From assembly GCF_052068095.1 (NCBI RefSeq), contig NZ_JBQHDG010000005.1, forward strand, positions 372,001 to 436,000: a stretch of 64,000 nucleotides of DNA, in the 5' to 3' direction. The notes under the pieces were generated by a model. It saw nothing but the letters and a program-made list of their open reading frames with translations, ran no database searches and was not told where the DNA came from. The stretch's first letter is position 1. Each line of letters begins with the position of its first letter. The position numbers were made by a program, and so were the translations under genes. Positions 41,192 through 50,764 of the stretch are shown one piece after another. The DNA is from Phytohabitans sp052068095. Lineage in GTDB: Bacteria; Actinomycetota; Actinomycetes; Mycobacteriales; Micromonosporaceae.

Positions 41192-43413
41192 TCCGCTTCG
41201 GCTTGCGCCTCACGCTGGCCACGGGTCGCGAGGCGCTCGTCCGGCTGGTCGTCATCTCGGCCGCGGTGGCGCTCGGGGTGGGGCTCCTCCTGACCGCGCT
41301 CGCGGGCATCAACGCGGTGGACGCGCAAAACATGCGGTACGCGTGGCTCAACAGCGGCCTCGTGGGTGAGACCTCCGGGCCAAAGGCGGCAAACCCGAGC
41401 TGGTGGGTGCTGCGCGACGACTACTACCAGACCCAGAGCATCGGCCGGCTCGACATCGCGGCCACCGGCCCGGACTCGCCGGTGCCGCCCGGCATCCCGC
41501 GCCTGCCCGGCCCGGGGGAGTACTACGTGTCTCCGGCCCTCCGCGAGCTGCTGCGGTCCCACCCGCCGGCGGAGCTGGCCGACCGGTTTCCCGGACGCGA
41601 GATCGGCACGATCGGCGACCGCGCCCTGCCCTCGCCCGACTCGCTGCTGATCGTCGTCGGCCGCACGCCCGACGAGCTGTCCACAGTGCCCGGAGCCGAC
41701 CGGGTGGCCAGCATCATGACCACCGACCCGAGCGCGTGCGACCGCTGCGTGATCGGCATCGGCGCCGACGGCATGACCCTGGTCCTGTGGGTCGTGGCCG
41801 GCGCGCTGATCGTGCCGGTGCTCATCCTTATCGGCACGGCGACCCGCCTCGCCGCCGCCCGCCGCGAGCAGCGCTTCGCCGCCATGCGCCTCGTCGGCGC
41901 GACGCCCCGCCAGGTCTCGGTGATCTCGGCGGTGGAGTCGACCGTGGCGGCGATGGCCGGCACGATCGCCGGCATCGGCCTGTTCTTCGCCTTCCGGTCG
42001 GCGCTCGCCACGATCGCGTTCACCGGTCAGCGTTTCTTCGCCAGCGACCTCTCGCTCCGGCCGCTCGACGTCGTGCTCGTCGTGCTCGGCGTGCCGGTGG
42101 GCGCGGCCGTGGCCGCACGGTTCGCCTTGCGCCGGGTGCAGATCTCCCCGCTGGGCGTCACCCGGCGGGTCACGCCGCGCCCGCCGCGGGCCTGGCGGCT
42201 GATCCTGCTCGCGGCCGGTGTCGCCGAGCTCTGCTACTTCGCCAGCCGGCGCCCGGACACGACAAGCGGCCAGCTGATGGCGTACATGTCCGGGTTTGTG
42301 ATGATCATGATTGGCCTCGTGGTCGCCGGACCGTGGCTGACGCTGGTCGGTTCGCGGGTGCTGGCCGGGCGGGCCCGCCACGCCGCCGCCCTGATCGCCG
42401 GCCGGCGCCTGGCGGACAACCCGCAGGCCGGCTTCCGCGCGGTCAGCGGGGTGGTCCTGGCGCTCTTCGTCACCAGCGTCGCCACCGGCGTGATGTCCAC
42501 GATCGTGGCCGAGGTGGGCGGCGCGCGCAGCGGGTCGGTGGTGAGCAGCGCCCTCACCCAGCCGTTCGACACCAAGGACGGTAACGGGCCGAGCGCATCG
42601 GAGGTGCCGTCTGGTCTCGCGTCGATTCCCGGCGTCGAGGCCGTCCACCTGGTCCATGCCAGCCCGCAGGATGGGAGTACGAATCGGGACGACCCCGACT
42701 GGTATCCCGGCGTGATCTCCTGCGCCGACCTGGCCCGCTCGCCTGAGTTCGGCACGTGCGCGCCCGGCGCGCAGGCCGCCTACGTGTGGCCGGATCTGGT
42801 CGGGCCGCGCAACACTTCCGACGACGCACCGGTCTGGCCGGTCGCGCCGGTAGACGCCGCCGGCGTCCAGCGACTGCCACTTGCGTCGGTCGTCGTGGCC
42901 ACGGACGGGTCGGCGCCGGCCGTCGAGCGGTCGCGCACCATGCTCGAGGCGGCCTTCCCAGACAGCAACCGGCTGCCGAACACCATCGCCGACTTCGAGA
43001 GCGACTTTCGAAACACGCTGGTGCAGTGGCAGCAGCTGGCCAACGTCGTGATCGTCACCAGCCTGGCGATCGCCGGGTGCAGCCTTGCGGTCAGCGTCGC
43101 CGGCGGCCTTACCGAGCGCAAGCGCCCGTTCAGCCTGCTGCGGCTCACCGGCATGCGGCTCGCGCTGCTGCGCCGGGTGGTCGCGCTGGAGAGCACGGTG
43201 CCGCTGCTCTTCGTCGCGGTGCTCGCGATCGGGATGGGCTTCCTCGCCGCGCAGCTGTTCCTCACCTCGCAGCTCGACTACAACCTGCGCGCGCCCGGGC
43301 CGAGCTACTACGCGGCGGTCGCGGCCGGCCTCGTCGCCTCCCTCGCGATCATCGCCTCGACCCTGCCGATGCTCCGCCGGATCACCGGCCCAGAGACCGC
43401 GCGAAACGAGTAG
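41188..43413 (+). CDS. FtsX-like permease (MacB/ABC exporter subunit)
   Basis: 741-residue membrane protein. One N-terminal helix (LVVISAAVALGVGLLLTALA), a large external domain of about 170 residues, then helices VLWVVAGALIVPVLILIGTA with ATRLAAARREQRFAAMRLVG as the FtsX signature. A second half repeats this: further helices and VIVTSLAIAGCSLAVSVAGG, KRPFSLLRLTGMRLALLRRV. Two FtsX domains fit an exporter with the preceding ATPase. Start overlaps the ATPase stop. The gene ends 12 bases before MITE copy D. Confidence 0.88.
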   Translation: MIRFGLRLTLATGREALVRLVVISAAVALGVGLLLTALAGINAVDAQNMRYAWLNSGLVGETSGPKAANPSWWVLRDDYYQTQSIGRLDIAATGPDSPVPPGIPRLPGPGEYYVSPALRELLRSHPPAELADRFPGREIGTIGDRALPSPDSLLIVVGRTPDELSTVPGADRVASIMTTDPSACDRCVIGIGADGMTLVLWVVAGALIVPVLILIGTATRLAAARREQRFAAMRLVGATPRQVSVISAVESTVAAMAGTIAGIGLFFAFRSALATIAFTGQRFFASDLSLRPLDVVLVVLGVPVGAAVAARFALRRVQISPLGVTRRVTPRPPRAWRLILLAAGVAELCYFASRRPDTTSGQLMAYMSGFVMIMIGLVVAGPWLTLVGSRVLAGRARHAAALIAGRRLADNPQAGFRAVSGVVLALFVTSVATGVMSTIVAEVGGARSGSVVSSALTQPFDTKDGNGPSASEVPSGLASIPGVEAVHLVHASPQDGSTNRDDPDWYPGVISCADLARSPEFGTCAPGAQAAYVWPDLVGPRNTSDDAPVWPVAPVDAAGVQRLPLASVVVATDGSAPAVERSRTMLEAAFPDSNRLPNTIADFESDFRNTLVQWQQLANVVIVTSLAIAGCSLAVSVAGGLTERKRPFSLLRLTGMRLALLRRVVALESTVPLLFVAVLAIGMGFLAAQLFLTSQLDYNLRAPGPSYYAAVAAGLVASLAIIASTLPMLRRITGPETARNE

Positions 43414-43425
43414 ATATTCGAGCGT

Positions 43426-43753
43426 TCGAGAGGCTTTCCGAGCCGGTGGTGGCTTCGGCCCTGAATCCCTTATTTAGACAGAGATTTGAGCTACCGCGGC
43501 GTCCGTCGTGGTCCAGACCGCTGCTCCCGCGGCCTTACCCGTCCGCCGCTGGTCCCGCTCACCCCTATTGGGGTAGGGGGCTTGTTTCGCGGAGCTGGCA
43601 GTGGACGGTCGGGGTTTCGGCGAGCGCTGCGAGCCGCCGGCCGGGAGCGGTGCCCGCGGGAGCATACGGTCCGCAGCTGACGCGGACGTGGGCAAATCTG
43701 CCTCGAAGAAACGTCACGACGAGCGGCGACCCTGACCCCGAAAGCCCTCTTGA
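43426..43753 (+). mobile_element. MITE-like repeat, copy D, with imperfect terminal inverted repeats
   Basis: Left end TCGAGAGGCTTTCCG (43426-43440) and right end CGAAAGCCCTCTTGA (43739-43753) pair with one bulge and one or two mismatches. Inside: CTGAATCCCTTATTTAGACA (43461 on) and the core TTGAGCTACCGCGGCGTCC shared with A-C; the later GAGCCGCCGGCCG and GGTCCGCAGCTGACGCG are shared with copy A. Length about 328 bp against 325 for copy A. The right terminal part (43714-43753) is translated as the end of the ClC gene. No transposase. Confidence 0.75.
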
Positions 43754-44967
43754 AGGTTCTCCAGTCGGGAGGTGGCGAGCCATGCGGTGGCGGACGCGAG
43801 CGCGGCGGCGGGCACAGCGTCCGTCCCCGCGGTGCCAACGAGCAGCGCGCCAAAGATGAGCGGCGAGAAGAGCAGCTTCGTCTGCGCGGCCATCCCGGCG
43901 GCGGCGCCGACCGCGATGGCGAGCGTCGGCGACGTGTCGAACCAGACGACCGCCAGGGCGGCGAGCGCGACGCCGAGGAAGACCGCCGGGAAGATCGGGC
44001 CGCCGCGAAAGCCGCAGCCGAGGCTGACCGCGTACGCGAGGAACTTCGTGACCAGGAGCACGACCACGAGCCGCGTCGAGTTCGTCTCCACCACGGTCGC
44101 GATCGAGGTCTGGCCGGAGAAGAGCACGTCCTGCGAGTCGGCACCGAGCGCGTCACCGGCCAGGGCGAGCGCGCCGACCGCCGCGCCGCCCAGGACGACG
44201 ACCGGCCAGGCGTCGAGCCGTTCGATCCGGGTGGCGACCGCGCGGACGCCGGTGACGGTGAGTGCGGCGGCGAGCCCGATCGCGATGGCGACCAGCAGGT
44301 CGTAGAGGTGGACGCCGGTGTACTCGGGCAGGTTCGGCACCGCGAGGCCGGGTGCGTCGAGGCCTGGCCAGTCGCGGACTCCGACGAAGATCAGGTAGCC
44401 GATCGCCGCGGCGACCAGGCCGGGTAGGAGGGCGGGAAGCAGGGCCGCGCCGATCCCGACGCCGCCCTCCACGAGCAGCATGCCGGCGACGATCGGGCCG
44501 CCGAAGAGTGCGGATACCGCCGAGAACGAGCCGGCGTTGGAGAGCATCGCCGTGCCCTGGTCGCCGGCGGCGCGGTAGAGGCGGCTGACCGCCACGCCGA
44601 CCGCCGAGCCGAGGGCGATGACCGGCGCTTCCGGGCCGAGCACGGCGCCGAAGCCCAGCGTGCCGAGCGCGGCAAGTGCGACGCCGGGCACGTACCGCGG
44701 CGGTGTCGGTGTGGTGCTCAGGCCGCCGAGCGGTGAGTGGCCGCCGTCGCCGGGCAGCAGCCGGCGGGCGGCGAGAACGATGAGCGCGCCGCAGGTGGGC
44801 AGGCCGAGCACCAGGTACCAGGGCGGCGAGTCGGGCCAGAGCCAGTGCTCCAGCTCGTGGATCAGCGTCAGGAAGAGCGCGGCCACCAACGCCGCCGGGA
44901 TGCCGATGGCCGCGCCGAGCCCGACAAGCCGCAGGTACACCGCGCCGCTCGGCCGCCCGTCACCCAC
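43714..44967 (-). CDS. ClC family chloride channel/transporter
   Basis: 417-residue membrane protein of the ClC family. Signature elements: LGFGAVLGPEAPVIALGSAV (GxGxP-type motif with E) near residue 110, the internal SNAGSFSAVSALFGGPIVAG, and CGFRGGPIFPAVFLGVALA (GxFxP) near 325. About ten hydrophobic helices. The start GTG 44967 precedes MGDGRPSG. The last ~13 codons (FRGQGRRSS region) lie inside the right end of MITE copy D, so the C-terminus was probably remodelled by the insertion. Likely a Cl-/H+ or fluoride-type transporter. Confidence 0.82.
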   Translation of the reverse strand: MGDGRPSGAVYLRLVGLGAAIGIPAALVAALFLTLIHELEHWLWPDSPPWYLVLGLPTCGALIVLAARRLLPGDGGHSPLGGLSTTPTPPRYVPGVALAALGTLGFGAVLGPEAPVIALGSAVGVAVSRLYRAAGDQGTAMLSNAGSFSAVSALFGGPIVAGMLLVEGGVGIGAALLPALLPGLVAAAIGYLIFVGVRDWPGLDAPGLAVPNLPEYTGVHLYDLLVAIAIGLAAALTVTGVRAVATRIERLDAWPVVVLGGAAVGALALAGDALGADSQDVLFSGQTSIATVVETNSTRLVVVLLVTKFLAYAVSLGCGFRGGPIFPAVFLGVALAALAVVWFDTSPTLAIAVGAAAGMAAQTKLLFSPLIFGALLVGTAGTDAVPAAALASATAWLATSRLENLQEGFRGQGRRSS

Positions 44968-45080
44968 TCATGCCGCCTGCCCGGTCATGTCGTGCCCCCC
45001 GCTCGAGCGAGCCCCAAAACGTGAGACTAATTGCGTATATCAGGGCATGCTGGGAAAACCGGGAAGACGGGAGGGGTCTC

Positions 45081-46622
45081 ATGGCCGTCTCCACAACGAG
45101 CCAGGTGACGCACCGGTGGGTCGCGCTCGCCGGGCTCTGCGGTGCCGCCGGTCTCGTGTGGCTCGCGTTCGCGGAACTGGCTGTCGCGCTACCGACCATC
45201 TCCACCGAGCTGACCATCGGGCTTACCGATCTACAGTGGACAAACAACGCCTTCAGCCTCGCCTGCGGCGCGCTCGTGCTCGCCGCGGGCCGCTTGAGCG
45301 ACCTCTACGGGCGCCGCCGCCTGCTGCTGATCGGTGTCGCGATGTTCGGCGGCTTCTCGCTGCTGACCGCGTTTCTCTCCAGCCTGCCCGGGCTCGTCGC
45401 CGGCCGCGCGCTCATGGGGGTCGGTGCGGCGATGATCCTGCCGGCCACGCTGGCCCTGATCCCGCCGCTGTTTCCACGCGAGGAGCAGCCCAAGGCGTTC
45501 GGCGCGTGGATGGCCGTCGCCTGGGTGGGGCAGGCGGCCGGGCCGGCCGTCGGCGGGGCGCTCACCAGCGCACTTGGCTGGCGCTCGCTCTTCTGGATCG
45601 CCGCGCCGCTCGCCGCGGCCGCGTTCCTGGTAATCCTCCGGTACACGCCTGAGTCGCGGGACGTGGGCGCCTCCGGCGGCGTCGACGTGGTGGGCCTGGT
45701 GGCCAGCGCGGCGGCGGCGTTCTGCCTGCTGTACGCGTTCACGGAAGGGCAGTCGACCGGCTTCGACGACCCGCTGATCATCGGGCTGCTGGTCGTCGCC
45801 GCCGCCCTGGGCGTCGGGTTCGTGCTCGTCGAACGGCGGGTGCGCGAGCCGCTCGTCGACCTCCGGCTGTTTCGCGCCCGCGACTTCGACGGCGCGCTGA
45901 CCGCCAACCTCGTCATGAACATCGTCTTCGCCGGCCTCAGCTTTCTGCTCGCGCTCTACCTACAGACCGTGCGCGGGTACAGCGCGCTGGAAGCCGGGCT
46001 CCTGCTCTTTCCCTCGACGCTCACGATCCTCGCGCTCAACCCGGTCGGCTCGCGGATGGCCGCGCGCCTCGGTCCACGCCTGCCGGTCGCGTGCGGCCTG
46101 GTGCTGCTCGGTGTGGGTACTCTGCTCGCCGGCCTGGTGAGCACCGACTCGCCGTACTGGCTGCTGCTGGTCGGCCTGCTCGTGCTCGGCGCCGGCCTGG
46201 GCCTGCTTTCGGTGCCTATCTCCGACACCGCCGTCGCCGGGCCGCCGCCCGAGCTCGCCGGCACCGCCTCCGGCCTGTTCAAGATGAGCAGCATGCTCGG
46301 CGGCGCGATCGGTGTGGCGCTCTGCGCGGCGCTGGCCAAGGGGATCGGGACGAGCCGGGCCCGCGACGACGCCATCGCCGCCGGTCTCACCGAAGACGAC
46401 CTCGCGAAGCTCGACAACGCGTTGAACGGGTCGGACGCCGCGGCCACGGTGCTCGAAAGGCTGCCGCCGGACGAGCGGCAGGCGGTCATGGCGGCATATC
46501 AGGACGCGTACGCCACGGGCGTCGCCGGCTCGGTGCGGATCGTGGGACTGTTTGCCCTGTTAGCGGTTGTTCTGCTGCTTTGGCTCTGGCCTAGGCGCAC
46601 GACTCTTGCGGCAGACCGCTAG
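45081..46622 (+). CDS. MFS drug exporter (DHA2, 14-helix type)
   Basis: 513-residue major facilitator with the pattern of DHA2 antibiotic/disinfectant exporters. Motif A is LAAGRLSDLYGRRRLLLIGV near residue 65, with further helices such as ALMGVGAAMILPATLALIPP and the motif-C-like WVGQAAGPAVGGALTSALGW. ATG 45081 follows GGGAGGGG; the 44970 frame adds 37 residues without homology. It is divergent from ClC. The long C-terminal segment includes a helical DDLAKLDNALNGSDAAATVL loop. Substrate unknown. Confidence 0.86.
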   Translation: MAVSTTSQVTHRWVALAGLCGAAGLVWLAFAELAVALPTISTELTIGLTDLQWTNNAFSLACGALVLAAGRLSDLYGRRRLLLIGVAMFGGFSLLTAFLSSLPGLVAGRALMGVGAAMILPATLALIPPLFPREEQPKAFGAWMAVAWVGQAAGPAVGGALTSALGWRSLFWIAAPLAAAAFLVILRYTPESRDVGASGGVDVVGLVASAAAAFCLLYAFTEGQSTGFDDPLIIGLLVVAAALGVGFVLVERRVREPLVDLRLFRARDFDGALTANLVMNIVFAGLSFLLALYLQTVRGYSALEAGLLLFPSTLTILALNPVGSRMAARLGPRLPVACGLVLLGVGTLLAGLVSTDSPYWLLLVGLLVLGAGLGLLSVPISDTAVAGPPPELAGTASGLFKMSSMLGGAIGVALCAALAKGIGTSRARDDAIAAGLTEDDLAKLDNALNGSDAAATVLERLPPDERQAVMAAYQDAYATGVAGSVRIVGLFALLAVVLLLWLWPRRTTLAADR

Positions 46623-46728
46623 GAAGTTGCAGAGATCCATCTAGATATTGCGCTGTTGTGTCGAGAGAGTTACGGTCCCGGGTAGCCCGGCACCCACTTT
46701 CATCGACCCCCACGAAAGTGAGCAGCGC

Positions 46729-49700
46729 ATGCGTCCCCGGACTTCCACCCTCGCCGGCGCGGTCGCGAGCGGCGTGCTCGTCGCCGCCGCCGCGAGCGCC
46801 ATCCTCGCCGGCCCCGCCTCCGCCGCCGGTGGTGCCGGCGCCCCCTTGCCCTATGTGCACGTCGAGGCCGAGGCCTCGGCGACCAACGGCACCGTGATCG
46901 GCCCCGGCTACACCTACAACACGCTCGAGGCCGAGGCGTCCGGCCGCCGTGCGGTAACGCTCGACGCCACCGGCGAGTACGTCGAGTTCACCGTCCCGTC
47001 GACGGCAAACTCGATGGTGGTCCGCCTCAGCATCCCGGACACCGCGACCGGCTCGGTCTACACCGCGCCGCTCTCGCTCTACATCGATGGCGCGCGCCAG
47101 GCCGACATCACGACGACGAACAAGTACAGCCACCTCTACGGCGGCTACCAGTTCTCGAACACGCCGCAGGGCAACCACCACTGGTTCTACGACGAGTACC
47201 AGCGACTGCTGCCGCAGATGAACCCTGGCGCCAAGGTGCGCATCCAGAAGGATTCGAACAGCTCGGCGTCCTCGTACACAGTGGACTTCATGGAGTTCGA
47301 GCAGGTGGCGGGCGCGCTCCCGCAGCCGGCCGGCTCGGTCTCGGTGACGAGCCACGGCGCCGACCCGAGCGGCGCGGTCAACTCCACCGCCGCCTTCAAC
47401 GCGGCGATCTCGGCCGCCGGTCCGGGCGGCACCGTGTGGATCCCGGCGGGCCGCTTCCTCGTCACCGGCCACCTGGTGCTCAACAACATCAACATCCGGG
47501 GCGCCGGCATGTGGCACTCCATCGTGGGCGGCGAGGGCATCGGCTTCTACGGCCGCTGGATCGACCAGGGCGGCAGCTCGAACGTCAACATGTCGCACTT
47601 CCAGATCCGCGGCGAGGTCATCGAGCGGTGTGACGCCTGCCAGGTCAACGGCATCGGCGGGGCGATCTCCAACTCGAACATCAACAACATCTGGATCGAA
47701 CACACCAAGGTCGGCATGTGGATGGACGGTCCGATGACCAACCTGACGTTCGACCGCATGCGGGTCCGCGACCAGACCGCCGACGGCATGAACTTCCACA
47801 AGGGAGTGACCAACTCCGTCGTCTCCAACAGCCACTTCCGCAACACCGGTGACGACGCGATGGCGATGTGGTCCGACCAGGTGGAAAACTCCGGCAACAC
47901 GTTCCACCACAACACCGTCGAGCAGACCCAGTGGGCGAACGGCATGGTGATCTACGGCGGCCGCAACAACAGCATGACCGACAACGTGGTGATCGACTCC
48001 GGCATTTCGCAGGGCGGCGGCATGCACGTGGCCAACCGCTTCGCCTCGACGCCGCTCGCCGGCACCACCAACGTGCTGCGCAACACGATCATCCGGTCCG
48101 GCAGCCTCGACCCCAACTGGCAGTTCGGCGTCGGCGCGCTCTGGTTCGACGCCCGCGACCAGGCGATGACCGGCGCGGTGGTGGTCGACGACCTGGTCAT
48201 CCGCAACGCGCCGTACGAGGCGATCCACTTCGTCTCGGGGTCCAGCATCACCAACGTGAGCATCCGCAACGCGACGATCGACGGCGTCGGCACGTTCGTG
48301 CTCCAGGCGCAGGTGGGTGGTTCGGTGTCGTTCGCCAACGTGCAGGCGACCCGGATCGGCCAGGCCAACGCGCCGATCTACAACTGCCTCGGCGGCGGCT
48401 TCCAGATCGTCAACGCGGGTGGCAACGGCTCGTGGATCAACGGACCCACGTACGCCCAGTGTGGACAGTGGCCGCAGCCGGTCTTCTGGCCGGACTCGTC
48501 GGGCCTCACGGTCGCGCCGAGCGCGCTCGACTTCGGCTCCCAGGCCACCGGCACGACCAGCGCCGCGCGGGCCGTCTCGGTCAGCAACAACGGCTCGGCC
48601 GCGGTGTCGCTCAGCGGTGTGTCGGTGACCGGCGACTTCGCGCAGACCAACAACTGCGGCGCGTCGCTCGCGGCGGGCGCGTCGTGCGCGGTAAGCGTGA
48701 CCTTCCGGCCGACCGCCGCGGGCAACCGCACCGGCACGCTCACCGTCGCCAACGCGGCCGCACCCGCCACCGCCAGCCTCTCCGGCGTGGGCGTGGCACC
48801 GGGCCCGGTCCTGAACGCCAACCCCGGCTCGCTCTCGTTCGGCGCGGCGGCGGTCGGCTCGACCACGGCCGCGCAGAGCGTGACGGTCACCAACAGCGGC
48901 ACCTCCAGCGCGACCGTCTCCGGCGTCTCCGCCTCGGGCGATTTCGCACAGACCAACAACTGCGGCACGCTCGCGGCGGGTGCCTCCTGCACGGTCAACG
49001 TGACGTTCCGGCCCACCGCCGAGGGCAGCCGCACCGGCTCGGTCACGGTGACAAGCAATGCCAACAACAGCCCCGCCACGGTCGCCCTTTCCGGCAGCGG
49101 TATCGGCTCCAACACCAACATCGCCGCCGGCAAGCCCGCGTCCGCGAGCAGCCAGGCGAACCCGTCACTGGCACCCGGCAACGTGACGGACGGAAACGCC
49201 GCCACCTACTGGGAAAGTGTCAACGGCTCCTTCCCGCAGTGGGTGCAGGTGGACCTCGGCGCGGCCACCGGCGTCGGCCGGATCGCGCTGAAACTCCCGC
49301 CGGACGCGGCCTGGGCCACCCGTACGCAGACGCTCTCGGTGCAGACGAGCACAAACGGCTCGTCGTTCACCACGGTCGTCCCGTCCGCGGGGCACACGCT
49401 CAACCCGGCGACCGGCAACACGGTGAGCATCGGGCTCCCGGCGGGCACGAGCGCCCGGTACGTCCGCGTGAACATCACCGGCAACACCGGCTGGCCGGCG
49501 GGCCAGGCTTCCGAGTTCGAGGTGTACCCGGGCGCCGGCAACCCAGGCGGGGCAACGCTGTCGGCCGGCGCGTCGTCGCTGACCTTCGGGTCGGTGCCGG
49601 TCGGCGGTGCGAGCACCGCCCAAGCGGTGACCGTGTCCAACACGGGCAGCGCGGCGGCCACGGTCACCGGCGTCTCGGTGACCGGCGACTTCACACAGAC

Positions 49701-50265
49701 CAACAACTGCGGCACCGCACTTGCCGCAGGCGCCTCCTGCACGCTCGACGTGACCTTCCGGCCAGCCGCCACGGGCAACCGCACGGGCACGCTCACGGTC
49801 AACAGCAGCGCCACCAACAGCCCCACGACGGTGGCGCTCTCCGGCACGGGTGGCGGCACCACGAGCGCCAACCTGGCGGCGGGCCGGCCGGCCACCGCAT
49901 CCAGCCAGCAGCAGAGCTACGCACCGTCCAATGTGACCGACGCCGACCAGAACACCTACTGGGAGAGCGCCAACAACGCCTTCCCCCAGTGGGTGCAGGT
50001 CGACCTCGGCTCGGCACAGAGCGCCAGCCGCGTGGTGCTCCAACTGCCCGCGTCGTGGGGCGCCCGCAACCAGACGCTCTCCATCCAGGGCAGCACCAAC
50101 GGCAGCACCTGGACGACGGTGGCCGCGTCAGCCACGTACAACTTCGCCCCGACGGTGACGATCACCTTCCCAGCGACAACCCAGCGATACTTCCGCCTGA
50201 ACATCACCGCCAACACCGGCTGGCCCGCCGGCCAGCTCTCGACCTTCCAGATCTGGAACACCTGA
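46729..50265 (+). CDS. Secreted GH87-like alpha-1,3-glucanase/mycodextranase, catalytic module N-terminal
   Basis: 1178-residue exported enzyme predicted to cut alpha-1,3-glucan (mutan, fungal cell wall or nigeran). Layout: signal peptide (cleavage near PASAA), CBM35-like module (residues ~40-195), right-handed beta-helix (~202-590), Hydin/ASPM-like beta domain (~592-690), a second (~695-792), F5/8 discoidin module (~793-940), a third Hydin-like domain (~941-1043) and a C-terminal discoidin module (~1046-1178). Candidate catalytic acids are Asp352 in TADGMNF and the pair Asp375-Asp376 in TGDDAMAMW, 23 residues later; I recall this single-Asp then Asp-Asp arrangement in GH87. ATG 46729 begins the signal peptide. 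A second, permuted homologue lies at 52.9 kb. Confidence 0.8.
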   Translation: MRPRTSTLAGAVASGVLVAAAASAILAGPASAAGGAGAPLPYVHVEAEASATNGTVIGPGYTYNTLEAEASGRRAVTLDATGEYVEFTVPSTANSMVVRLSIPDTATGSVYTAPLSLYIDGARQADITTTNKYSHLYGGYQFSNTPQGNHHWFYDEYQRLLPQMNPGAKVRIQKDSNSSASSYTVDFMEFEQVAGALPQPAGSVSVTSHGADPSGAVNSTAAFNAAISAAGPGGTVWIPAGRFLVTGHLVLNNINIRGAGMWHSIVGGEGIGFYGRWIDQGGSSNVNMSHFQIRGEVIERCDACQVNGIGGAISNSNINNIWIEHTKVGMWMDGPMTNLTFDRMRVRDQTADGMNFHKGVTNSVVSNSHFRNTGDDAMAMWSDQVENSGNTFHHNTVEQTQWANGMVIYGGRNNSMTDNVVIDSGISQGGGMHVANRFASTPLAGTTNVLRNTIIRSGSLDPNWQFGVGALWFDARDQAMTGAVVVDDLVIRNAPYEAIHFVSGSSITNVSIRNATIDGVGTFVLQAQVGGSVSFANVQATRIGQANAPIYNCLGGGFQIVNAGGNGSWINGPTYAQCGQWPQPVFWPDSSGLTVAPSALDFGSQATGTTSAARAVSVSNNGSAAVSLSGVSVTGDFAQTNNCGASLAAGASCAVSVTFRPTAAGNRTGTLTVANAAAPATASLSGVGVAPGPVLNANPGSLSFGAAAVGSTTAAQSVTVTNSGTSSATVSGVSASGDFAQTNNCGTLAAGASCTVNVTFRPTAEGSRTGSVTVTSNANNSPATVALSGSGIGSNTNIAAGKPASASSQANPSLAPGNVTDGNAATYWESVNGSFPQWVQVDLGAATGVGRIALKLPPDAAWATRTQTLSVQTSTNGSSFTTVVPSAGHTLNPATGNTVSIGLPAGTSARYVRVNITGNTGWPAGQASEFEVYPGAGNPGGATLSAGASSLTFGSVPVGGASTAQAVTVSNTGSAAATVTGVSVTGDFTQTNNCGTALAAGASCTLDVTFRPAATGNRTGTLTVNSSATNSPTTVALSGTGGGTTSANLAAGRPATASSQQQSYAPSNVTDADQNTYWESANNAFPQWVQVDLGSAQSASRVVLQLPASWGARNQTLSIQGSTNGSTWTTVAASATYNFAPTVTITFPATTQRYFRLNITANTGWPAGQLSTFQIWNT

Positions 50266-50341
50266 CGCGTCATGGTGGGCGGGGTCGTGCGACGCGCCGC
50301 GACACCAGGTCCCTGGTCAACGGCGTGGGTAGGGTGGTCCG

Positions 50342-50761
50342 GTGGGTTGGGACGCGAGTGAGCCGGGCGTCGTGGAGCTGCCGTCCGGGCGCACCGTGCG
50401 GGGGCGCGGGCTGCGGCGGCCCATGCCGGCCGGGCCGCCGCCGACCTTCGGGGTCTACCTGCTGGGGCGTCCGCCGCCGGCCGTCGGCTGGGCGAGCCGG
50501 TGGATCCGGTGGCCGGACTTCTGGCTGCCCAGCGACCGCCGCCAGGCCCGTGACACGCTGCGTGAGGCATGGGAGCGGGCGGCCGGCGAGCGTGTCGAAA
50601 TCGCCTGCGGCGGCGGTCGCGGGCGTACGGGCACCGCTCTCGCCTGCCTCGCCGTGCTCGACGGCGTGCCGCCGGACGAGGCGGTGGCGTGGATCCGTGC
50701 GAGGTACGACAAGCACGCCGTCGAGACACCATGGCAGAAGCGCTTCGTACGAGGAGGCTGA
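50342..50761 (+). CDS. Small tyrosine/dual-specificity-like phosphatase
   Basis: 139-residue protein starting at GTG 50342. The cysteine phosphatase loop is VEIACGGGRGRTGTALACLA: Cys89 followed by five residues and Arg95 (CX5R). The nucleophile Cys and Arg are intact. A preceding WIRWPDFWLPSDRRQARDTL supplies the general-acid loop region. Likely hydrolyses a phosphotyrosine or similar substrate in the cytoplasm. It lies four bases before the following small gene, forming a pair. Confidence 0.8.
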   Translation: MGWDASEPGVVELPSGRTVRGRGLRRPMPAGPPPTFGVYLLGRPPPAVGWASRWIRWPDFWLPSDRRQARDTLREAWERAAGERVEIACGGGRGRTGTALACLAVLDGVPPDEAVAWIRARYDKHAVETPWQKRFVRGG

Positions 50762-50764
50762 CGG

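Noticed and set aside
46591..48228. 545-codon minus-strand frame over the first GH87 gene
   Set aside because: No recognisable protein features; the plus strand holds a signal peptide and intact modules.
48400..50260. Repeated sequence blocks resembling a CRISPR or tandem array
   Set aside because: They are in-frame coding repeats (Hydin-like and discoidin modules) of 300 bp or more with variable sequence, not short direct repeats with spacers.
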